Both the position numbers and the translations under genes were made by a program. The notes beneath the pieces were generated by a model. The model saw only the letters and a list, made by a program, of their open reading frames with translations. It was not told the origin of the DNA and ran no database searches. From assembly GCA_009993955.1 (NCBI GenBank), contig JAACSL010000002.1, positions 62,001 through 126,000 on the forward strand: 64,000 nt of DNA, given 5' to 3'. Of the stretch, positions 26,863-34,331 are shown one piece after another (the stretch's first letter is position 1; the number at the start of each line of letters is the position of its first letter). Source of the stretch: Paraglaciecola sp. Its GTDB lineage: Bacteria > Pseudomonadota > Gammaproteobacteria > Enterobacterales > Alteromonadaceae.

Positions 26863-29001
26863 TTAAGGCACTAAGCCGCGACGTTTTAATAAGGCGTCAA
26901 TGCTGGGTGGCTGTCCACGATAATTCTCATAACTTTGCATTAAATCTTCAGTGTTGCCTTTTGATAAGACCTGTTGGCGGAATGTTTCGCCATTTTTTAG
27001 CGTCAAGCCACCATGTTGTTGTATGAATGCAAAAGCATCGGCCGCCAATACTTCAGACCATAAATACGCGTAGTAAGCGGCTGCATACCCGCCACCAAAG
27101 CTGTGACTAAAATAAGTAGATTTATAGCGAGGGGGCACAGGGCTATAGTCTAGACCGTGTTTGGCCAAAGCTTGTTGTTCAAACGCGGCAAGGTCAGACA
27201 CCGTGTCGTTGCTAGATAACATGTGCCATTCCATATCCAACACCGCTGCAGCTAAGTATTCGGTGGTGTCATAGCCTTGATTAAATTTCACCGCAGCTAG
27301 TACCTTGTCAAGCAATTTAGTAGGCATAGCCTCACCCGTTTGATAGTGCTTGGCATAGTTGGCTATCACCGACGGCTCGATGGCCCAGTCTTCATTGAAT
27401 TGCGAGGGAAATTCTACAAAATCGCTGGCGGTGGCAGTACCTGCCAACGTCGGGTATTTTACTTGTGAAAACAGCCCATGTGCGGCGTGACCAAACTCAT
27501 GAAATAAGGTGGTGGTTTCATCAAATGACAGCAAAGTGGGCTGGCCATCAGCGGGTTTGACGAGGTTGAGGGCATTAAACACCACGGGTTTTTCACTACG
27601 TAAAAAGTTTTGCGAGACTAATTCATCCATCCATGCACCACCGGCTTTACCCTCCCGGGCATAAACGTCTAAGTAAAATAGACCAAGGGCGCTGTCGTCT
27701 TGATTTAATACGTCAAACACACGCACGTCGGGGTGATAAACCGGCAGATCATGACGTTCTTTGAAGCGCAGACCATAGAGTTTTTGCATGGCGAAGAATA
27801 AGCCATTTTGTAACACTGCATTGAGTTCAAAGTAGGGTTTTACTTGGTCATCATCTAACTTGTATTTCGCTAAACGTACTTTCTCGGCATAATAAGCCCA
27901 GTCCCAAGGTTGCAAGTCGTCGTTTATGCCGCCTGCGCGCATTTGTGTTTGTATATCTGCAGCTTCGAGCTTGGTCTTGGCCAAAGCTTGTGGCACAAGC
28001 TCATCGATCATCTTGAACACAGCATCAGGTGTACTGGCCATTTGTTCTTCGGTGGCAAAACTCGCCCAGTTAGCATAACCCAACAAATTCGCTTTTTGCG
28101 CGCGTAATTGCACAAGTTTCAACAACACTGGGCCGTTAGTATCTTTTGCTCGATGGGCTGACTGTCGCCAAATTTTTTCGCGTAAGTCGCGGTTTTGTAA
28201 ACGGCTCAGGATTGGCTGACGCGTTGTATTCACTAAGCTAATCAGGTAACCCGATTGGCCTGCTTGTTGGGCGGCAGCGGCCAAGGTATTGATCTCAGAC
28301 TCTTTGAGTCCGGCTAATTCCTGTTTATCCCTCACCAAAATAACGTCTTGCTGGGTGGCAGCCAGTAGATTTTGTGAAAACGCTGTTTCTAAACTGGATA
28401 ACTGCGTATTGATCTGGCGTATTTGCTGTTTTTGTTGCGCACTTAAATGCGCCCCAGCGCGCACAAACGCGCGGTAATACTCATCTACCAGCTTTTGATC
28501 CTCTGGATCCAAACTCGCTTTGTTGTGGTAAATAGCCGCGACTCGCTCAAACAGCATGGCATTTAAATAAATCGCGTCGCTGTGGGCAGCGAGCTTTGGT
28601 GCAATATCTGCTTCGATACGCTGCAATTCTGCATCAGATATCAGCTCAGACAAGGCAAAAAATATTGTTGATGTACGTTCAAGCAGTTCACCAGATTTCT
28701 CCATGGGTAACACGGTATTGGTGAAGGTTGCCATCTCAGGATTGGTGGCAATGGCGTTGATTTCGGCCAGTTCTTGACGCATGCCTAAGTCAAATGCAGG
28801 CTCGTAATTGGCACTGTTGATTTGGTCAAAAGGCGGCGCTTTGAAAAGCAAAGGACTGGCACTTAATAGTGCGTTCATGCTGGTAGTTTCTCGTTGAGAG
28901 GGCTTGCCAATAAATGCAGGCTCTGAGCAGGAAGATAGCAACAACACTGCGCTGACAGTGCTGGCTAGTAATGTCATTCGCATGATGTCACTCCAACGCA
29001 T
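26863..29001 (-). CDS. M3-family peptidase, Dcp-like lipoprotein
   Basis: 712 residues. The zinc site is intact in TTLFHEFGHAAHGLFSQ (HExxH) with a downstream Glu in FVEFPSQFNEDWA, as in oligopeptidase A and dipeptidyl carboxypeptidase Dcp. C-terminal substrate residues FSHSFGGGYAAAYYAYLWSEVLAADAF are typical of Dcp. Unlike E. coli Dcp it has a lipoprotein signal peptide (TLLASTVSAVLLLSSC), so it should work in the periplasm, attached to a membrane, trimming dipeptides from peptide C-termini. A second ATG six codons in (MRMTLLAS) is an equally good start. Confidence 0.9.
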   Translation of the reverse strand: MRWSDIMRMTLLASTVSAVLLLSSCSEPAFIGKPSQRETTSMNALLSASPLLFKAPPFDQINSANYEPAFDLGMRQELAEINAIATNPEMATFTNTVLPMEKSGELLERTSTIFFALSELISDAELQRIEADIAPKLAAHSDAIYLNAMLFERVAAIYHNKASLDPEDQKLVDEYYRAFVRAGAHLSAQQKQQIRQINTQLSSLETAFSQNLLAATQQDVILVRDKQELAGLKESEINTLAAAAQQAGQSGYLISLVNTTRQPILSRLQNRDLREKIWRQSAHRAKDTNGPVLLKLVQLRAQKANLLGYANWASFATEEQMASTPDAVFKMIDELVPQALAKTKLEAADIQTQMRAGGINDDLQPWDWAYYAEKVRLAKYKLDDDQVKPYFELNAVLQNGLFFAMQKLYGLRFKERHDLPVYHPDVRVFDVLNQDDSALGLFYLDVYAREGKAGGAWMDELVSQNFLRSEKPVVFNALNLVKPADGQPTLLSFDETTTLFHEFGHAAHGLFSQVKYPTLAGTATASDFVEFPSQFNEDWAIEPSVIANYAKHYQTGEAMPTKLLDKVLAAVKFNQGYDTTEYLAAAVLDMEWHMLSSNDTVSDLAAFEQQALAKHGLDYSPVPPRYKSTYFSHSFGGGYAAAYYAYLWSEVLAADAFAFIQQHGGLTLKNGETFRQQVLSKGNTEDLMQSYENYRGQPPSIDALLKRRGLVP

Positions 29002-29121
29002 AGGCTGACTATTACAACCTACATAAATAGAGCAGGGACTCTAACAAGGGCGACATGTAAGCTCAATCACAAGGGGTATTTTATCACTCCTTTTATTGAC
29101 CTTTATATTGTTACAAAATGC

Positions 29122-29544
29122 TTAAACTGTATCAGGAATAGCTTGATCACGACTGAGGATCCAGCATCGAGGATTGTGTTGATAACCCAGTGGCTGGTAA
29201 TAATCATTGGCGGCAGGGGCAGCAAGCAAAATGACACTACACCGTGGGCCGAGTTGCTGTTGCACGAGTCGTTGTAATTGTTTACCGATCCCCTGACCTT
29301 GGTAATCTTGCGACACAGCTAAGTCTGATAAATAACAGGCGTAGTGAAAATCTGTCATACCACGAGCCACACCCACTAAACAGTCCTCATCCCAGGCCGT
29401 GACCAAAATATTGCTGTTTTTAACCATGCCGGTCATGCAGGCCACATCGTCAAGTGGTCGCCTAATGCCCAAACTACATTGGTTCAAGAGCGTTATATAC
29501 TGCTGCGCGGTAATCGCTTGATCTGTTTTATAGCGAATGGCCAT
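29122..29544 (-). CDS. GNAT-family N-acetyltransferase
   Basis: 140 residues in the GNAT fold. The acetyl-CoA pyrophosphate loop is seen as LAVSQDYQGQGIGKQLQRLV (Q/RxxGxG/A), after the usual strand VGVARGMTDFHYACYLSDLAV; the end reads ILLAAPAANDYYQPLGYQHNP. Substrate unknown. The chosen ATG has a strong GGAAGAGAG site just upstream; the longer reading from 29661 overlaps the barrel gene and is rejected. It is the last gene of the response-regulator/permease operon, 55 bases after the barrel gene, so co-transcription is possible but not forced. Confidence 0.85.
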   Translation of the reverse strand: MAIRYKTDQAITAQQYITLLNQCSLGIRRPLDDVACMTGMVKNSNILVTAWDEDCLVGVARGMTDFHYACYLSDLAVSQDYQGQGIGKQLQRLVQQQLGPRCSVILLAAPAANDYYQPLGYQHNPRCWILSRDQAIPDTV

Positions 29545-29599
29545 TCTCTCTTCCTTTCTGTCGACATTCTTGCCAAGCCGCACCGTGAGTCTTGGAATG

Positions 29600-30307
29600 C
29601 TAAAAATCGTATTCGAGCACAAAGCGCAGGGTTTCATCGTATTTTTCACCGTTAAAACCATTGATAAACGCCAGCTCCCATTTTAATTGGCGGATCCCCT
29701 CAAATCGATGCACACCCATCAGTGCCGGACCAATGCCGATAAAGTCTTCACCTGTGTAAATTTCTATGGCCGGCTGAATTTCGGGCATGTAGCGATACCG
29801 GTATTGTAAGCGAAATTCGCTTTCCATTTCGTTGTCAAGGTTTTGTCCCCACTCGTAAATTAACAAAGCGTTAATGGTCAAACTGGTATGGACAAACTCT
29901 TTTTCAAACAATACCCCAGTGGTAATTTCGTAAGTATCGCTGTCATGCTGTTTTTCAAATTCAAGCAGTAAACCCCAGTCGGCCCAATATTGCCCTTGTT
30001 CGGTGAGCATGTAGCGAAGTTCTATCTCATAACCCTTCAAACCATAGTCGTCGGATTGATCACGTTCACCACTTAAATACGCTTCGACGATCAGTCGCTC
30101 AGTGATAGCTTGCCCATAGGCAAGGCGCTGCGCTAAATAGTTTTTATCTTCTAACTCACGAGCCACAAAACGCCATTCCACCTTGCGTTCGTTAGCAACA
30201 ACTAAAGGATGGTAGACCTTGTCAACGGGGTTGCTATCGGCGTAGACACCTTGCATAAGCGATAACTCAAGCACCACCAAAATGAAAACTAAGCGTAGAC
30301 TGTTCAC
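29600..30307 (-). CDS. Outer-membrane beta-barrel protein of the FTR1-like operon
   Basis: 235 residues: a signal peptide (LRLVFILVVLELSLMQGVYA), then alternating amphipathic strands throughout (KVEWRFVARELED, LIVEAYLSGERD, YEIELRYMLTE, SEFRLQYRYRYMPEIQPAIEIY) and a terminal aromatic LRFVLEYDF typical of BAM substrates. I cannot assign a named family. The GTG start overlaps the stop of the FTR1-like gene by four bases (GTGA), so it is translated with the permease and is probably the outer-membrane part of the same pathway. Confidence 0.75.
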   Translation of the reverse strand: MNSLRLVFILVVLELSLMQGVYADSNPVDKVYHPLVVANERKVEWRFVARELEDKNYLAQRLAYGQAITERLIVEAYLSGERDQSDDYGLKGYEIELRYMLTEQGQYWADWGLLLEFEKQHDSDTYEITTGVLFEKEFVHTSLTINALLIYEWGQNLDNEMESEFRLQYRYRYMPEIQPAIEIYTGEDFIGIGPALMGVHRFEGIRQLKWELAFINGFNGEKYDETLRFVLEYDF

Positions 30308-31089
30308 TGTTGAACACCTCTTTGTACTGGTTTAACGCGTTTGAGTCGCCACACTTGGATAACAAGGGGGCACAAGATACTGATGATAAAAACACTCATG
30401 TGTAAAGCGGTAGGGCGAGCTACATAGCCAAACAAAACGTTGCATAAATGGCCGTATTCAGACTCATCATCTAACCACCATTGACTGTTCCATAAAACAC
30501 TGGTTGTGGGTAATACATCCACCTGCACCAACAAATTACTGGCATTGGCCAACTGCCCAGCAACAAATACCAAGAGAGCCGTGAGCGGGGCAATGCGCCC
30601 AAAATGTCGACCCAGCCATTCCATGCTGAAATACAATAAAATGGCGATACTTAGGCAAATACCAAGACCAACAAAGGTGCCCACCAACAACGATTGCAAT
30701 GCGTTAACTTGGTTTAAATAACCATTGAAATACAGTAAAAAATTACTGCCTTTGGTGACGATCATGACGACCACTAACAATACCGCTAGACGCATAGGCT
30801 CCAGCCACTTGCCAGTGTTGGTACGACTGAGTAAACCGTATGCCAACAACAAAACGCCGCTGTATAAAAGTAAATGCAGACTAAAAAAGATCCATTCAAG
30901 GCCTGCGCCATCAAGCCAAGCGCCAAGGCTATCTACCTGAGAAATAAAACCCAATGCGGTGATCAAGCCCACTAACACCGCTAAAAATTGTAGGTGTAAG
31001 CTTAATTTAACTTGCACAAACAAAAAGCCCAAAAGTATAAAAATTGGCAGGGCATAGTGCATAAATAGTATGACGGTGTTAATCAGCAT
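30304..31089 (-). CDS. FTR1-like permease lacking the REXXE iron motifs
   Basis: 261 residues, seven membrane helices. The C-terminal half matches iron permease FTR1/EfeU well: ANASNLLVQVDVLP, LWNSQWWLDDES, GHLCNVLFGYVARPTALHM. But the two REXXE motifs that carry iron are gone: helix 1 reads VILFMHYALP where VIVFREVLE is usual, and helix 4 reads VTKGSNFLLYFNG where LREGSEVVLFLYG is usual. So either it moves something other than ferric iron or it has a non-transport role. Start taken at the ATG with AAGGTG upstream; it overlaps the cupredoxin gene by 11 bases. Fold assignment good, substrate open. Confidence 0.75.
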   Translation of the reverse strand: MLINTVILFMHYALPIFILLGFLFVQVKLSLHLQFLAVLVGLITALGFISQVDSLGAWLDGAGLEWIFFSLHLLLYSGVLLLAYGLLSRTNTGKWLEPMRLAVLLVVVMIVTKGSNFLLYFNGYLNQVNALQSLLVGTFVGLGICLSIAILLYFSMEWLGRHFGRIAPLTALLVFVAGQLANASNLLVQVDVLPTTSVLWNSQWWLDDESEYGHLCNVLFGYVARPTALHMSVFIISILCPLVIQVWRLKRVKPVQRGVQQ

Positions 31090-31432
31090 GGTTTGCACCT
31101 TGATCCTTCACCACCACGACCTTGCCACGTGCGGTATTAGGGTTGTAACGCCCGTAAAACTCGTATTCACCGGGCTTGAGTGGGCCGATATAAATGTGAG
31201 TGGTACTCTGTGCAAACACCACTTTTTCACGGTTCAGCGAGAAACTGTCAAACTCCTCCGGCGTATCATCAAGGTTGTGGATGATGAGCTTCACCTTTTG
31301 GCCTGCCGGAATGGTAACACTAGAGGGATAAAACAAATGGTCTTTCAACTCCAGATGAAATTCGCTTAACGCCAGCAAAGATGAACTGAACAAACTCATG
31401 ATGAGCAACAAAACAACGCGCAGCCTAGCCAT
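31079..31432 (-). CDS. Cupredoxin-fold periplasmic protein without type 1 copper ligands
   Basis: 117 residues. A signal peptide (LRVVLLLIMSLFSSSLLA) precedes a single Cupredoxin_1 (EfeO-like) domain: FYPSSVTIPAGQKVKLIIHN, TPEEFDSFSLNREKVV, IYIGPLKPGEYEFYGRYNP. Related proteins in FTR1 loci assist iron oxidation or delivery. The mature protein has no cysteine and no methionine, so a type 1 copper centre is impossible, and the usual FHPETA His is replaced (YNPNTA). Acidic residues in TPEEFDS could still bind metal. It overlaps the kinase gene by 8 bases and the permease by 11. The inner ATG is used so that the signal peptide is N-terminal. Confidence 0.82.
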   Translation of the reverse strand: MARLRVVLLLIMSLFSSSLLALSEFHLELKDHLFYPSSVTIPAGQKVKLIIHNLDDTPEEFDSFSLNREKVVFAQSTTHIYIGPLKPGEYEFYGRYNPNTARGKVVVVKDQGANHAD

Positions 31433-32750
31433 CGTTGACCTCAGCCGCTGCAAAAGTGAGATCAACGCCCAGGCCACCTAAGGTCTGTGAGCGCCGCAAG
31501 CTGAGCTTGGCCTTGTGCAGCACAGCAATATGCTTGGCGATAGCCAAACCCAAACCGCAGCCTGGCACATCGCTGCTGTGGCGGTCGCCACCAACTCGAT
31601 AAAAGCGTTCAAAAACACGGGAATATTCTGTTTCTTCAATGCCTGGCCCAGAGTCTTCAACACTCACCACGGGGTGTTGATTGAGGGTTTTCAGATTCAC
31701 CACAATTCGCCCACCATGGGGCGTATATTTGCTAGCATTTGAGATTAAGTTCTGCAACAGAATAGTCAGTGAAAACGCGTCGCCGACCACCGTTTGTGTT
31801 TCGCCACTTAATTCGATGTCTTGCTGTTTTTGATCAATCTGAGGATAGAGATTAGCGATGACATGTTGGCATAAGTTGCTTAAGTTAATGTTGACAAAAT
31901 GCCCTCTGAATTGCTCTGGGTTGGTGCGGTTTAGCAATAAAATTTGCTCTACCACGTGGCTCATTCTTTCAATGCCTTGCTGCAGAAAAGCCATATTACC
32001 AGAGGCTGTTTGGTCATCTTGCAAGGTCAACGCGAGGTTGTGAGCGTTGATTTGCAATACACTCAAAGGGGTGCGTAATTCATGGGCAGCATCTGACGCA
32101 AAACGTTTTTCACGTAAAAAAGCCGCATCCAAACGCTCTAATAACTGATTCAAGGTATCCACAACTGGCACTAACTCGGCGGCTTGTTGCTGCGCAGGCA
32201 GGGGACTAAGATCATCGGCTTTTTTGATACGTAGCGCTTCTGATAAGGCCGTGAGTGGTTGTAAACCGCGACTGATGATCCAAAACGTTAAAGCCGCCAA
32301 CAACACGATGGACAATACCAAAGGCGTGACCGCTGCTAAAATTACGCTTTCCGCCAGTTCATAACGCCGACTCAAAGGCTGGGCAACCACAATCCATTGC
32401 TGATCACTTTCTAGCCAGTGGCTGTAGGTACGCCAGCGCTGCGCCAAAAAATTATTTTCACCAAAACCCACGCTTAAAGTGGCGATGGGCTGATTCACCT
32501 GCGGATTAGAGGTATTGATAAGTGTTTGTTCGTGCCAAATTTGATAAACAAAATCCACCTCGTTTAAATTCACATTTTGCCCAGGTTTGATGGCCGTGGC
32601 AGACAAGATAATCGCTAATGAATAGAGTTCGTTATCAAACAGGCTGGCTGCGCGTTGCATACTGCTGTTGTAGCCCTGAATGGCCGAGGCAAAAGTAACC
32701 AGTGTGATAACCGATACAAGAATTAAGGTGAGGTAACGACGTATCGACAC
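31425..32750 (-). CDS. Sensor histidine kinase (QseC/PmrB-like)
   Basis: 441 residues. Two membrane helices (about 8-25 and 140-163) frame a periplasmic sensor of roughly 115 residues; then come a short HAMP-like linker, the H-box RFASDAAHELRTPLSVL, N-box ILLQNLISNASKYT, G1 SVEDSGPGIEE and G2 GCGLGLAIAKHIA, all intact. Starts with GTG three bases after the response regulator stop and overlaps the cupredoxin gene at its end. Position says it senses a periplasmic signal tied to the cupredoxin/permease pathway, perhaps a metal; the ligand cannot be read. Confidence 0.92.
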   Translation of the reverse strand: MSIRRYLTLILVSVITLVTFASAIQGYNSSMQRAASLFDNELYSLAIILSATAIKPGQNVNLNEVDFVYQIWHEQTLINTSNPQVNQPIATLSVGFGENNFLAQRWRTYSHWLESDQQWIVVAQPLSRRYELAESVILAAVTPLVLSIVLLAALTFWIISRGLQPLTALSEALRIKKADDLSPLPAQQQAAELVPVVDTLNQLLERLDAAFLREKRFASDAAHELRTPLSVLQINAHNLALTLQDDQTASGNMAFLQQGIERMSHVVEQILLLNRTNPEQFRGHFVNINLSNLCQHVIANLYPQIDQKQQDIELSGETQTVVGDAFSLTILLQNLISNASKYTPHGGRIVVNLKTLNQHPVVSVEDSGPGIEETEYSRVFERFYRVGGDRHSSDVPGCGLGLAIAKHIAVLHKAKLSLRRSQTLGGLGVDLTFAAAEVNDG

Positions 32751-32753
32751 AAA

Positions 32754-33416
32754 CTAGAGACTCTTGGCCACGCTGTAGCCCACGCCGCGGATCGTTTTAA
32801 TAAAACCCTCTGGCAGTTTTTTACGCAGATGGTGGATGTGTACCTCAATAGCGTTGCTTGCGACTTCTTCTCCCCATTCGTACAACTTCGATTCAAGTTG
32901 CTCTCGACTCTGAATGCGGCCAGCTTGTTCCATTAAAATTTTGAGTACCATGAATTCTTTGCGGGGCAAATCCAACGCTTGGCCAGCATAACTGACCAAA
33001 TGTGCACTGGCGTCTAATTCCACTCCAGCAATATTCACCACAGAACTGGTGGCCGTGCCCAAGCGCCGTTCGATAACGCGGATCCGTGCGATCAATTCTT
33101 GTACATCAAAGGGTTTACTCAGGTAATCATCTGCCCCTTGGTCGAGACCTTTTATTTTGTCATCAATACTGTCGCGAGCGGTGAGAATCAGCACGGGTAA
33201 ACGCAGATTATGCTGGCGAATTTTTTTCAGCAAACTCATGCCATCCATGTCGGGCAAACCAAGATCCAAAATAAGCATGTCACATTCATTGGTTTGCACC
33301 GTTAACCACGCGGCATTGGCGCTGCTGACATGATTGGCGGTAAATCCCTCAGTACGCAGGGACTGATGCAGGCCTCGAGCAAGTTGCATGTCGTCTTCAA
33401 CTAACAGTATTCGCAT
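32754..33416 (-). CDS. OmpR-family response regulator (QseB/PmrA-like)
   Basis: 220 residues: receiver domain with acidic pocket (VEDDMQLARG), phosphoacceptor Asp about 51 (MLILDLGLPDMDGMSLL), conserved Thr/Lys (VLILTARDS, DYLSKPFDVQEL), and a winged-helix output domain (LPRKEFMVLKILME, SNAIEVHIHHLRKKL, IKTIRGVGYSVA). First gene of an operon with its kinase, cupredoxin, FTR1-like permease and barrel genes, which are its likely targets along with its own promoter. Confidence 0.92.
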   Translation of the reverse strand: MRILLVEDDMQLARGLHQSLRTEGFTANHVSSANAAWLTVQTNECDMLILDLGLPDMDGMSLLKKIRQHNLRLPVLILTARDSIDDKIKGLDQGADDYLSKPFDVQELIARIRVIERRLGTATSSVVNIAGVELDASAHLVSYAGQALDLPRKEFMVLKILMEQAGRIQSREQLESKLYEWGEEVASNAIEVHIHHLRKKLPEGFIKTIRGVGYSVAKSL

Positions 33417-33490
33417 ATCTTTACTATTGCCACGTTACGATGTTGATCAAGCTTGAAAAGGTTATGGTATACCAATTTTTAATGCGATGT

Positions 33491-33518
33491 ATTCACTCAC
33501 CGCGGTGACATGGTGAAT
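33491..33518. promoter_or_regulatory. Nested palindrome upstream of the response-regulator operon
   Basis: A perfect 12-bp palindrome TCACCGCGGTGA (33497-33508) is flanked by ATTCAC (33491-33496) and its complement GTGAAT (33513-33518). It lies about 75-100 bases upstream of the response regulator start, a usual place for an operator. It could instead help end the FxsA transcript, but there is no T tract. Binding protein unknown. Confidence 0.4.
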
Positions 33519-33555
33519 TGTTAATGTTTAGACAGATTTTAGCTAGCGCAAAGGC

Positions 33556-34053
33556 TTAATCAGGCTTGTTAAGGCTGGATGGCTTGTCGTCTTGCTTGAC
33601 GTATTCACCTTCAATAATGTCGCCTTGTTGGGTCTTATCATCGCCTTGTTGCCAAGTATACTGGGTGTAATTACCTTGGTTATGACCTGCTTGCATCACT
33701 TTAACACTCAGTGTTTTTAATAAAGTTTTGGCAATCAGCGGGCGCGTGAGGGGCAAACACAATAACAAACCGGCAATATCGGTGATAAAACCCGGTGTGA
33801 CAAGCAATACACCGGCCATCACCAGTAACAAGCCTTCAGCCATTTCTAGGCCGGGAATTTGCCCACTTTGCATTTTTTGTTGGGCTTGTAACAAGGTGCT
33901 CAAGCCTTGTTGGCGAACTAAATAAGCGCCGAGCATGGCAGTTAACACAACAACGGCCACGGTGTTCCACCCACCGATCACCTGACCGATGTTGATCAAC
34001 AAACTAATTTCCACAATGGGAAGAATGGCAAAAAGTAGAAATAGCTTGCCCAT
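33556..34053 (-). CDS. fxsA: FxsA family membrane protein
   Basis: 165 residues. The family core is clear: LFLLFAILPIVEISLLINIGQVIGGWNTVAVVVLTAMLGAYLVRQQG, then AEGLLLVMAGVLLVTPGFITDIAGLLLCLPLTRPL, three or four membrane segments, with a polar tail rich in Gln and Asp. E. coli FxsA overproduction relieves F-exclusion of phage T7; its normal role is not known. It is divergent from dsbD, a common neighbourhood in gammaproteobacteria. Confidence 0.9.
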   Translation of the reverse strand: MGKLFLLFAILPIVEISLLINIGQVIGGWNTVAVVVLTAMLGAYLVRQQGLSTLLQAQQKMQSGQIPGLEMAEGLLLVMAGVLLVTPGFITDIAGLLLCLPLTRPLIAKTLLKTLSVKVMQAGHNQGNYTQYTWQQGDDKTQQGDIIEGEYVKQDDKPSSLNKPD

Positions 34054-34274
34054 GAGGCACTCCTATTTAGGTTAATTTACTTAGGTGGATGCATCCCGAT
34101 TTTTTCAAGTCATGATACAAAACAAGTAAATTACAGTATTGATGAAATTAGCTAAGTCGCTTGGGGGTCTTTGTTGCAGCATGACATACTGTGCACGCAA
34201 ATGAGACACTAACAAAAACTCGGCAAATTAATATTCTGTTAAGTCTGAGTCGCTACGCTGTCGCTTAGTTCACT

Positions 34275-34286
34275 GCACTGCAGTGC
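34275..34286. promoter_or_regulatory. 12-bp palindrome upstream of dsbD
   Basis: A perfect palindrome GCACTGCAGTGC lies 46 bases upstream of the dsbD start. It may be an operator or chance; nothing further supports it. Confidence 0.25.
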
Positions 34287-34331
34287 TGTTGATACCCTGA
34301 AAGAATCTCTTAACCAAAAGAAGTGTGGATA

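Noticed and set aside
34275..34286. Palindrome upstream of dsbD as a strong operator
   Set aside because: A lone 12-bp palindrome is not enough; listed at low confidence only.
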